From Phoronis pallida (lineage: Eukaryota > Phoronida > Phoronidae), in NCBI GenBank assembly GCA_028565715.1, contig JAOXYC010090002.1, positions 1 through 14,206 of the forward strand: a stretch of DNA of 14,206 bases, given 5' to 3'. Made by a program: the position numbers and the translations under genes. Shown one piece after another: positions 1-10,669 of the stretch. The notes under the pieces are model-generated. The model searched no databases. It saw only the letters and a program-made list of their open reading frames with translations, and was not told where the DNA came from. Position 1 is the first letter of the stretch, and each line of letters starts with the position of its first letter.

Positions 1-35
1 TCGTCAAAATCCTTGCCAAAGGCTCGGATTTTGAC

Positions 36-93
36 TCATTTTGAGAAATGTATTATTCAATGACACTAGTTAATTATTCTCTATGTCTGCATA
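36..93 (+). repeat. Short dispersed repeat, copy 1
   Basis: Bases from ctcattttgagaaatg through caatgacactagtta to ctctatg match the segment at 5612-5670 with small indels. The stretch just before it (4-34) holds an inverted pair tcaaaatcc / ggattttga. The element type is unknown. Confidence 0.6.
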
Positions 94-157
94 CAAAGGA
101 ATTTTTCCTGACAAAAAGTGTAAGCATACCTTAGGGTCGTTATGTATCATTTACCAA

Positions 158-287
158 TGTGTCTGTTCCTCTTTAGATATTCCAGAAACTGTTATTAAAA
201 GACAAGGAAGAGTATCAGTCAGACATGAAGTTTTGGTATGGGTCCTGGTATCCGAGTGTTGATTAGACGTAACTATATTATACATTG
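158..287 (+). pseudogene. Tandemly duplicated, broken copy of UBE3C exon a with its acceptor
   Basis: This stretch repeats the polypyrimidine tract, the AG and about 100 bases of the following exon (158-about 279 against about 286-409). The copy carries a 2-nt deletion just after its ATG (spacing from the true exon changes from 128 to 130). The frame therefore shifts and reaches a TAG at 264-266. It also has a GTAACT at 269 where the true exon has a GAAACT, so it holds a usable-looking donor. It could be a dead duplicate or a poison exon. Confidence 0.85.
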
Positions 288-304
288 TGTCTGTTCCTCT
301 TTAG

Positions 305-446
305 ATATTCCAGAAACTTTTATTGAAAGACAAGGAAGAGTATCAGTCAGACATGAGTAGTTTTGGTATGGGTCCTGGTATCCGAGTGTTGATTAGGCGA
401 AACTATATTTATGAGGATGCATTTGATAAGTTATCCCCAGAAAATG
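305..446 (+). CDS. UBE3C: UBE3C exon a: start of HECT N-lobe
   Basis: The exon follows the acceptor ctctttag and ends at the donor GTAAGT at 447, in phase 1. It reads [16 protein letters not shown] and then the [17 protein letters not shown] block typical of UBE3C. A broken tandem copy of its first part lies directly upstream at 177-279. Confidence 0.92.
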
Positions 447-3400
447 GTAAGTGGAATTCAATGATGTTTGATACAGTCCAAACACTGGAGTTTGCTACAG
501 AAATTTATGAAGATTGTTCCTTGAACAGACATAAGTTAAAAAACACACACATCAAAACAAAAAAATTTACCTGCTATTGAAGACAAATGATTGTTTGTTA
601 ACTTGAATGAACTTATAATGTTACGTGAATTCAAAAGCAAGATGAAGAATAACAGTGTTGGTGGGCAATTATTTAAAATGATCCTTACATTTCTCTGTTA
701 TTTTCAGAGCCCAATCTTCGCCTACGTATGCAAGTGCAGCTTGTGAATGTGGCTGGTTTAGATGAAGCTGGTATAGACGGGGGCGGGGTTTTCAGAGAAT
801 TTCTCTCACAACTTTTAAAAGCAGGTTTCGACCCAAATCGAGGATTTTTTGCAAGCACAACAGACTCATTGCTCTATCCTAATACTCAGTCAAAAATCTT
901 AGTGGAGGATTTCACAAAACATTATTATTTTCTTGGACGGATGCTTGGAAAGGTAATGTTATTTTATTCACCACACTGACTGTATCCATCAAGTTTTTAA
1001 ATTAGGTACAGAAATGGTTCGCAGTACCTCAAGACTGATAGATGTAAATTATTGACTTTTGTGAATTTTTGGAGGTCCGCAAAATTCGGACAAGGTCAAA
1101 ATCGCGAAAATTCGCAACCCGCCAATTTCGTCCAAGATTTCAATCTGAGACTTTGAATTAATTTCCAAGTGTCCGAAAATGGCGGGCTTTTACCGTAACA
1201 AAGTTGTGACCAGGATTGAAATTAATTTTCTTTTAAAGTTGCAAATGTCATATTTCACAGTTGATAACTACTTAACAGATATACATGAGATTTTTCTTTT
1301 CTTCTACATCATTATTAGATGCAATTAGTTGACTAATGTGTAATGTTTGTAGTCGGTTGTAATGTACATGTTTATGTTGACAGGCTCTGTATGAGAACAT
1401 GCTGATTGAGTTACCGTTTGCCAGCTTCTTCCTGTCAAAGTTGTTGAGTTATCACTCAGGAGACGTAGATATCCATCACTTAGCATCATTAGATCCAGAA
1501 CTTTACAAGTAAGTAGGATTAGAAAAATCAACCCATACTATTAAACAAACAAGAATTAAAAATCAACACCCATGGTCATTGTGAGTGTTGACTGCTGTAT
1601 CTACGGTATTTAAGGTGTTTGATTTCATCACCTTTGTTATCATGTCATACATTGATACTTATGAATGTGAAATTGTCATCTATTGAAGTAATGCATTTCA
1701 CCCGTTTCTTGTACACAATTTGATCAAAGCTCATTACTACCTTCATTCTGTATTGAAAACATGATCAGATGACAACTGGTCACAGGATACATGTCTTTGG
1801 TAGTAGAATTGTTTAGACGTTCAGACGTAGGTAAAGATTCAATACATTAAAAAAAATCCCAACATAATCAACCTCATTTAATGTTTGATCATTTTACATT
1901 CATGAGTACCTAGATATGATTTTAACTGGTTCCAAACAGCTTACTTAAAGTTATACATCGCTACTTACAAATGTGACATTATCAACTATTGAATGAGGTG
2001 TTGGATTTTGTGTTACAAAATGCATCCTTACATTCATCTGAACGAATAAATACTTTCGCTTATTCCGGAAATCTATATAAAGGCGGCCAATGTGACTGGA
2101 TGAAATACCTCGATGGGTCGGCAAGAAAACTGAGCTCAGCTGTAACGTATTAACATTGTGTTTTTGATGAAGAATAAAAGGTAGTAACAAGAATTAACAA
2201 CGAAAAATGATTGTATAAAAGAAACGGATGAAAACATCGTATTTCAATAATTGATAATTCTACCTTCGTAAGTAACGATGTATCAGTCTAAAATTGAGCT
2301 GTATGCAACCCAGAAAAACAGTATACACGATGACTAAAAGCTTCAATAAATATTGAAACGAACAGGAAACAAATGATCAGGAAAAAAATGTTCACAATTA
2401 TGTTCATAACTGTCTTTTTTCATTGTAGAAATCTAATTTATCTCAAGAACTATGAGGGAGATGTGAAAGACCTTGAACTTGACTTCACAATGGTGGACAA
2501 TGAGTTCGGAGAGACTCATATTAGAGAACTGAAACCTGGTGGTCACTCAGAGTGTGTTACCAATGACAACCGTATTGAATATGTCCATCTTGTTGCACAT
2601 TATAAGCTTAATAAACAGGTTTGTCATAAAGTTTTAAGAATATTTGCCAATTTAGCAGAACTGAAAACATGTTTTGTTTGAAAAGATGAATTTAACTAAA
2701 ACAGTTGAACTGTAATGATGTGCATTTTAGCATCTTAGCAAAATGTGTAGTTTGTATGCTAGTCTTTCTTGTGTGGTCAATATTGACTGACTTTGATTAT
2801 TTGATCTCATTTTCACAACATTGTGATGAATGTGGCTGATCTTGATTTTATTACATATTTTTAACAAATACTGTAGATCAAAACACATACACAATCAATA
2901 TCAAACAATGGCTATGATCATATTTTAACAACCTTGACATTGTAGATCAGAGCACATACACTAGCCTTCCGTCAAGGACTCGCTGACGTCGTCAATCTTG
3001 ATTGGCTAAGATTATTTGACCATCATGAACTACAGGTGCTCATCTCCGGTGCTCAGATGTCAATTGATCTAGTAGACTTGCGTAAACATACTAACTACTC
3101 AGGTTTGTGACTGAATTTCATTCAAGTTTTCCAAATATGGGCATTTTCAATGTGTAACATTTTCTTGTGCATTCATTGAAATTATAAAATGAGAACTAGA
3201 CTGAACTCCAGCCCCTTCAACTCAGGTAAACATAAATAGATGTTATGGGAACACAGTCAGTAATTACCCTTTGACATGACATGAAGGTCGTTACTTCCTC
3301 AGCCATGTGTATGACAATATCCTGAAGGAGCCCATGCAGATTCTCAAATTCACGTCCCACTCTGGCACAGCATCTGCCGTGAGTTTAGCGAGCACGGCCA

Positions 3401-4297
3401 GGAGATTCCTGCCCAACCTGTCAAAGGGTGACTACTTTCTGGCTGTGTTCCTATAACATCTATTTATCAATCAATCAACTTAAAGTCGAAATTGTTTTAC
3501 TTGTCCTGAATCATTTGAGTAGTAACAGTAATTTCTATTGTAGGTGGCTATACCAATGACCACCCAGTGATCACTTTATTCTGGAAAGTGTTAGATAACT
3601 TCACAGATGAACAGTGTCAACGATTCCTCAAGTTTGTCACCAGTTGTTCAAGGCCACCTCTACTTGGTTTCAAGGTACTTTTTGTTTGAATTTGTTAAAT
3701 TTTGTTGTTGTTTTGGTCTGCAAATTGTTGTTTTCTTAGCTGCAATTGCTCTTCTAATTTATCTCTATCAAACTGTCAAAACAATCTTGAGTTAGTCTAT
3801 TATTTGTTGTTTGTTTTTATTTGGCATAGAACCATGCAGCCTTACTAAAAGTTTTATTTCATTGTCTGATTTGTAGTCTGTTTATTATTTTAACTTGTAT
3901 TAATTAAAGGGTGGTCAGCGTGATCTAGTGGTAAAACATTAGACTTGTGAATTGGAAGAATTACGTGGAAGTGAAATAGGGAGTGCATTGTTGCCCTTAA
4001 AATAAGTCAGCATCATTTTAGAACATTGGATTTTAAATATATTACTTAAACAACTTGCTAAAGAAAAAGCTCAGTGACCACAAACAGGTGATTTTATGGC
4101 AGACATGTTCCCTCTTTGTCTTCCAGGATTTGTTCCCAGCATTCTGCATTCATCATGGCGGACAAGATACAGAGCGGTTACCCTCAGCAAGTACTTGTAT
4201 GAACTTGTTAAAACTACCAGAATTCAAAGACTATGAAACGATGAGGAATAAACTATTATATGCTGTAGAATCTGGTGCTGGCTTTGAACTCAGCTAA
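305..4297 (+). CDS. UBE3C: UBE3C-type HECT E3 ubiquitin ligase, 3' part of gene (7 exons)
   Basis: The gene encodes the C-terminal part of a HECT ubiquitin ligase, which takes ubiquitin from an E2 onto a cysteine and passes it to substrate. Family knowledge: UBE3C associates with the proteasome and extends ubiquitin chains. Exons 305-446, 708-952, 1384-1508, 2429-2618, 2946-3102, 3544-3674 and 4127-4297 all have GT..AG borders and compatible phases, and total 1161 nt, giving 386 aa plus TAA. Visible motifs in order are [68 protein letters not shown] and the catalytic [10 protein letters not shown] (Cys codon 4196-4198), ending in GFELS. These match UBE3C better than UBE3B, which has a different N-lobe and an insertion before the catalytic motif. 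The full protein is normally about 1080 aa, so about two thirds lies upstream of the window. No frameshift is seen in the exons. Confidence 0.95.
708..952 (+). CDS. UBE3C: UBE3C exon b: HECT N-lobe core
   Basis: The acceptor is ttttcag. The split glutamate codon (g from exon a plus ag) restores SPENEPNLR. The exon holds [16 protein letters not shown] and [11 protein letters not shown] and ends in phase 0 at the donor GTAATG. Confidence 0.95.
953..1383 (+). other. UBE3C intron with a probable degenerate repeat
   Basis: No gene is seen here. Around 1066-1175 the sequence is rich in gcgaaaattcgc-type palindromes and contains a loose inverted pair (cccgccaatttcg at about 1118, cgaaaatggcggg at about 1175). 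This looks like the remains of an inverted-repeat element. The remainder is unremarkable AT-rich intron. Confidence 0.4.
1384..1508 (+). CDS. UBE3C: UBE3C exon c: HECT N-lobe
   Basis: The exon begins [20 protein letters not shown] and continues through [13 protein letters not shown]. It ends two bases into a lysine codon at the donor GTAAGT (1509). Confidence 0.95.
1648..1690 (+). mobile_element. MITE family A, terminal fragment
   Basis: The bases from tacattgatacttatgaatg through aattgtcatctattgaa closely match the left end of the two complete family A copies at 1954 and 10194, with a few substitutions. No matching right end was found nearby, so this is a solo end or a badly decayed copy. 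Confidence 0.6.
1954..2282 (+). mobile_element. MITE family A, copy 1 (329 bp)
   Basis: The element begins tacatcgctacttac and ends gtaagtaacgatgta, with imperfect terminal inverted repeats of about 41 bp (1954-1994 and 2242-2282). TA at both ends may be the target duplication, as for Tc1/mariner-type elements. It encodes no transposase. It is about 85 percent alike by eye to the copy at 10194-10531 in the same orientation, sharing blocks such as cattcatctgaacgaata and aaagaaacggatgaaaa. Confidence 0.88.
2429..2618 (+). CDS. UBE3C: UBE3C exon d: HECT N-lobe
   Basis: The acceptor is ttcattgtag. The lysine codon split from exon c is completed, giving [16 protein letters not shown]. The exon ends [13 protein letters not shown]-like (here [14 protein letters not shown]) at the donor GTTTGT in phase 0. 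Reading on into the intron would run 21 codons to a stop, so the open frame extends past the true exon end. Confidence 0.93.
2619..2945 (+). other. UBE3C intron between exons d and e
   Basis: This is AT-rich intron without a gene. Its only notable content is the duplicated acceptor segment near 2853-2893. Confidence 0.8.
2853..2893 (+). repeat. Duplicated decoy acceptor ahead of UBE3C exon e
   Basis: The segment around tgtagatcaaaacacatac (2872-2890) repeats the true intron-exon junction tgtagatcagagcacatac at 2941-2959. Both are preceded by catattt(tt)aacaa. The offset is 69 nt, so the reading frame is kept, but the true acceptor's own TAG (2943-2945) becomes an in-frame stop if the upstream AG is used. 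Only about 40 bases are shared. Confidence 0.7.
2946..3102 (+). CDS. UBE3C: UBE3C exon e: end of N-lobe
   Basis: The exon reads [20 protein letters not shown] through [15 protein letters not shown] to TNYSG, all typical HECT blocks. It ends in phase 1 at the donor GTTTGT (3103). The acceptor region is preceded by a diverged duplicate 69 bp upstream (see 2853-2893). Confidence 0.94.
3103..3543 (+). other. UBE3C intron hosting a TIR element
   Basis: The intron is 441 bp, and more than half of it is the inverted-repeat element at 3233-3466. The flanks hold nothing further that I can identify. Confidence 0.8.
3233..3466. mobile_element. Non-autonomous TIR element flanked by TA
   Basis: The left arm 3235-3276 (aatagatgttatgggaacac onward) pairs with the right arm 3419-3464 (ending gtgttcctataacatctatt). 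Both reach caaaggg / cccttt at their inner ends, with a 4-base length difference. TA lies at both outer edges. The interior (about 3283-3418) is clearly more GC-rich than the host intron and holds a + strand open frame of about 55 codons ending TAA at the right arm. I recognise no protein in it. Confidence 0.8.
3544..3674 (+). CDS. UBE3C: UBE3C exon f: hinge and start of C-lobe
   Basis: The acceptor is ctattgtag. The exon reads [20 protein letters not shown] and then [17 protein letters not shown], the family signature just before the C-lobe. The donor GTACTT at 3675 leaves phase 0. Confidence 0.95.
3675..4126 (+). other. UBE3C intron before the last exon
   Basis: This is T-rich intron with no gene beyond a possible SINE head near 3910. 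The 62-codon open frame that starts in exon f and runs into this intron (to 3795) is chance read-through. Confidence 0.75.
3908..3985 (+). mobile_element. Possible tRNA-derived SINE head, decayed
   Basis: The run gtggtcagcgtgatctag then tggtaaaacattagacttgt resembles the 5' half of tRNA-like SINEs, with a box-A-like tgatctagtgg. The expected box B (GGTTCGAATCC-like) is not recognisable downstream, so the element is decayed or the likeness is accidental. Confidence 0.4.
4127..4297 (+). CDS. UBE3C: UBE3C last exon: catalytic C-lobe and stop
   Basis: The acceptor is cttccag. The exon reads [20 protein letters not shown] and then [10 protein letters not shown], with the thioester-forming cysteine at 4196-4198. 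It ends with the invariant aromatic-containing tail GFELS and TAA at 4295-4297. 32 residues follow the cysteine, as expected for this family. Confidence 0.96.
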   Translation, partial: DLFPAFCIHHGGQDTERLPSASTCMNLLKLPEFKDYETMRNKLLYAVESGAGFELS

Positions 4298-4454
4298 AAC
4301 CTATAAATACTGCCATGCTGTGATGGATTTCATGAATATGGCTTATAGTTATACTGGTAAACTGCTGATGCGTTAATGAATTTGGATACCATGTTGACCA
4401 TTTTTGTTCAAAAACACATTTATCTAAGAATTCAAATAAGTCGGCAAAATCTTC

Positions 4455-4748
4455 TCATTTAAGCATGTCCTGTTGAATATGACATACCATTTAGTTTTAA
4501 TCAACTTCGTTGATAAACGTTCAACGCGAAATATTGGATTATTTGCGATTGTGTATGGATTTATTCATCGTTTGATGCAATAAAATGTGGATTTCAAGAT
4601 TGGTGATTGTTATGATTTCCCTTGGACAATTGCTACACAGTTTGGACTCTGTCCCTGTTTAAAACGCCTTCAGGCGCGTTGAATGTTTGTCAACGAAGTT
4701 GATTAAAACTAAATAGAATGTCATATTCAACAGGACATGCTTAAATGA
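4455..4748. mobile_element. MITE with 74-bp inverted repeats in the UBE3C 3' UTR
   Basis: The left arm 4455-4528 (tcatttaagcatgtcctgtt onward) and right arm 4675-4748 are near-perfect inverted repeats with only a few mismatches. The interior is about 146 bp and has no coding frame. TTAA occurs at both ends just inside tcat/atga, so a TTAA target (piggyBac-like) is possible but not certain. In RNA the arms would form a long duplex. Confidence 0.88.
4579..4584 (+). terminator. Candidate polyadenylation signal for UBE3C
   Basis: AATAAA lies 282 nt after the stop codon and is followed at 10-30 nt by GT-rich sequence (ggtgattgttatg). It lies within the interior of the MITE, so the transposon may have supplied it. 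Confidence 0.5.
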
Positions 4749-4780
4749 TAATACAAATAAATGTATTCTTTTACTGGCTG

Positions 4781-4863
4781 AAAGTGATAAATATTGAAAA
4801 GGCAGAAAAATTCAGAACAGATCTGTTCCAAATTTTTCTGTCTTTACAATATTTATCACTTTT
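4781..4863. repeat. 83-nt near-perfect hairpin
   Basis: The left arm aaagtgataaatattg... and right arm ...caatatttatcacttt pair over about 40 bp around the centre gaacagatctgttc, with essentially no loop and a few mismatches. This may be a small foldback element or a short dsRNA source. It starts 33 bp after the MITE. Confidence 0.85.
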
Positions 4864-5100
4864 ATCTAAAATTAGAATTTGGCAATAGAAAAAATCAAAG
4901 TATTTGAAATGCAATGTATTTACATAACTTGTGTATCTGTCAAGCAAAGGAAATGATTATTTATATATTACAGTTTACTGGCTTCTTTATCAGTTAATTA
5001 TTTAAAGTCAACATCTGTTTATTTATTATCTGTATTGTTATGTAATACATACTGTCTTCCACCTCTACTGAAACATTTACAAATAAAACTTCTTTTCTCA

Positions 5101-6220
5101 AATAAGTAATGTCACAGTATTGATTAATTAATTATATCCATTTATTATTCAAAGTAGTGTCCTGTTTTTGTCATCCTTTTGACAAGAGCATTATACTATG
5201 AGGAAAATGGATTTTAAACCTTTTACATATTTTTTATATGAAACAATGTTATTATGAATTTGTGTTGCAATTCGCAGAATTCACAATTTTGACAGAACAG
5301 CCATAACTTATATAGTTTTTCCTCAGGCTTTATCTGGCATTTAAAAACTTATCTTTATGTTTTTGAATAAAAAATGCAGAGTTTAATTATATTGTTAATT
5401 ATTTTTGCATGTTTCTTTTCATTTCTAAAGCCAAGTTTATTTCATATTATTATATTATTCATTATTTTCTCACATGATAAGTTTGTTTCTATCGCAGTCA
5501 AATGTATTTTCGAAAATAACACTCAATTTTTCTTCGACAATGCGGCGTCACTGTTTCATGTGAGAAAAAGAACAATAATCTTGTCATCATTGAATAATAA
5601 ATTTCTCAAAACTCATTTTGAGAAATTTTTTCATCAATGACACTAGTCATTATCCTCTATGTAGTATCTGCACTCTCATTAGTAACAGTAAGTAATACAT
5701 TGCTTGCAGGTGTTATACTCTCACTGCATGACTCTGGCGTTACGTTTAATCGTTTATTGAGTCTATGGATAGTGGCTCACTTAGTAAAACAAAATCATAA
5801 CTTTCTTTTATTCAGTGTGATAAAAGGATTTCATATCCAAGGGGGAAGAGATTGAAGTAAATTTTAGAAAATCATTATTAACTTGCCTCTCATTTTAGAA
5901 CATAGTCTATGCATCCCATACTGGTCTAAATGATAAATGATAATTATAATGTGACATTAATGTGCTGTAAATATACAATCAACATAATTGGTCCCTGGTG
6001 AGTGGCCGAGGTAGAAACTTGTAACCAGTTGGTAGTGACACTTTTCCCCTGGTGGTAGTTGTCAAAACTAATTCAACAAAAGAATATTGATCGCTTGGAA
6101 ACAATCAACAAGAACCATAGAATGACATCACATATTATGAACCCTTCAGTCGCTCTTAACGGGATAATTGGTAATTGTCAGATTTGCAGTATTACAAAAG
6201 CTCAAGAACTTTATTAATCC
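5101..6220. other. Intergenic AT-rich stretch, no supported gene
   Basis: The two overlapping open frames at 5374-5640 and 5637-5855 are AT-driven, hydrophobic and without any recognisable domain, and I do not regard them as genes. The region holds a dispersed repeat (5602-5670) and a further AATAAA at 5366. At 6010 a short box-A-like tggccgagg occurs without a box B. Confidence 0.6.
5602..5670 (+). repeat. Short dispersed repeat, copy 2, with hairpin
   Basis: 5612-5670 matches 36-93 (ctcattttgagaaat, caatgacactagt, cctctatg). This copy starts with a hairpin, tttctcaaaa (5602-5611) pairing with ttttgagaaa (5616-5625), that the first copy lacks. Confidence 0.6.
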
Positions 6221-6224
6221 CGGA

Positions 6225-6232
6225 GTAAACAA
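6225..6232 (+). promoter_or_regulatory. Forkhead (FOXJ1-type) motif
   Basis: GTAAACAA is an exact match to the forkhead core RYAAACA. It sits 184 bp upstream of the calcyphosin ATG and 23 bp before an X-box-like site. A single 8-mer is weak evidence alone; its neighbours strengthen it. Confidence 0.45.
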
Positions 6233-6254
6233 CCTGGACTTACGGTTTTAGCTT

Positions 6255-6267
6255 GTCACCAAGGGAC
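6255..6267 (+). promoter_or_regulatory. X-box-like RFX site 1
   Basis: GTCACC-A-AGGGAC fits the degenerate X-box consensus RYYNYY-N(1-3)-RRNRAC at every position. It lies 149 bp upstream of the calcyphosin-like start codon. Confidence 0.45.
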
Positions 6268-6310
6268 ATATATTTTGCATTGTAAAGCGAGATTTTCCTT
6301 GTGAATGTGT

Positions 6311-6324
6311 TGTGCCGTGGTAAC
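6311..6324 (+). promoter_or_regulatory. X-box-like RFX site 2
   Basis: TGTGCC-GT-GGTAAC has a perfect right half-site (GGTAAC) and a left half that departs from GTTGCC at its first two bases. It is 92 bp upstream of the ATG, a usual distance for X-boxes of ciliary genes. Confidence 0.45.
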
Positions 6325-6415
6325 GGTGTTGAGAACTGTGTTGGTTTCTAAGGTGATCTGTGTGGGAAAGGTGTGAAAACGTTACATTTATAGTGCACTT
6401 AGGTGGTAGTGAAAT

Positions 6416-9984
<3,569 letters not shown>

Positions 9985-9986
9985 CG

Positions 9987-10669
9987 GTGAGTATAGAAAC
10001 ATACTAAGTACATACAGTCACACAGACAGGTAGACAGAGGGCCTGAGATCCTACAGCACTGATGAGGGTGGTCAGATGCGGGTACTAGATAGACGGCTTA
10101 TCGGGATAAAAACCTTTTCCCGCCATTTTTAAATGTCTTCAGTCGCGTAACTTTTTAGTTTTTGTTTTAAGTTCACCGACATAGTTAAAGTAGTACATCG
10201 CTACTTACGAATGTGAAATTATCATCTATTGAATGCCGTCAATTGCATAGGAATTGTTGTTACAAATTGCATCCTGACATTCATCTGAACGAATATATAC
10301 CTTCGCTTCTACCGGAAATTTCTATACAGGCGGCCTATGTGACTTGATGAAATATCTTGAGGGTGACGAGATAACTGAGATCAACTGTAACCTATTAACT
10401 TTGTGTTTTCGATAAAGAATTAAGGTAGTAACACGAATTGGCAACGAAAAATGATCAAACTGTGTAAAAGAAACGGATGAAAATGTCGTATTTCTATAAT
10501 TGATAATTCTACATCCGTAAGTAGCGATGTACGCGTTTACTTTCTGTAATGCTTTGAAGTCAATAAAAGTCTGATACAGAAAAATAGTTATTCACATTTT
10601 GGTAACTTTGATATTTATAAGTGACTTTGAATTAAATACTGCTCTGATTGGTTTCATTTAATTTTTCAG
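9987..10669 (+). other. Likely 3' UTR intron of the calcyphosin-like gene
   Basis: A consensus donor GTGAGT starts two bases after the stop codon, and a good acceptor (atttaatttttcag) ends at 10669. MITE family A copy 2 lies inside. The junction is so close to the stop that nonsense-mediated decay would not be expected. Confidence 0.65.
10194..10531 (+). mobile_element. MITE family A, copy 2 (338 bp)
   Basis: The element starts tacatcgctacttac and ends gtaagtagcgatgta, with TA at both ends and TIRs of about 41 bp. It is the same family and orientation as 1954-2282. The shared ttaaagt just left of both copies is either part of the element or a preferred target context. It has no coding capacity. 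Confidence 0.88.

Larger units (their letters stand above)
1509..2428 (+). other. UBE3C intron carrying a full MITE and a MITE fragment
   Basis: This is the longest UBE3C intron in the window, 920 bp. It holds a fragment of MITE family A (1648-1690) and a full-length copy (1954-2282). The open frames on either strand inside it follow the MITE and look like chance. Confidence 0.8.
4298..5100 (+). other. UBE3C 3' UTR and downstream region
   Basis: The stretch after the UBE3C stop has AATAAA hexamers at 4579, 4756 and 5082. The first is followed by GT-rich sequence (about 4590-4612) and lies inside a MITE. The last is followed by a T-rich stretch. Which is used cannot be told from sequence. Two foldback structures lie here. 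Confidence 0.65.

Noticed and set aside
1951-2190. Minus-strand open frame of 79 codons
   Set aside because: It lies almost wholly inside the family A MITE and is not kept open in the second copy's diverged sequence.
5374-5855. Two overlapping + strand open frames with hydrophobic translations (ATGA overlap at 5637-5640)
   Set aside because: They are AT-driven, with no domain, no splice context and no conserved motif. The overlap looks operon-like but this is an animal genome, and a repeat copy spans the junction.
5996-6030. gtggccgagg, a tRNA box-A-like string
   Set aside because: No box B and no cloverleaf can be drawn around it.
10040-10060. Short cagacag/tagacagag microsatellite-like run
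   Set aside because: It is too short and irregular to be called a repeat array.
10057-10085. ctgatgag, the 5' core of a hammerhead ribozyme
   Set aside because: No GAAAC core or pairing stem follows at a workable distance.
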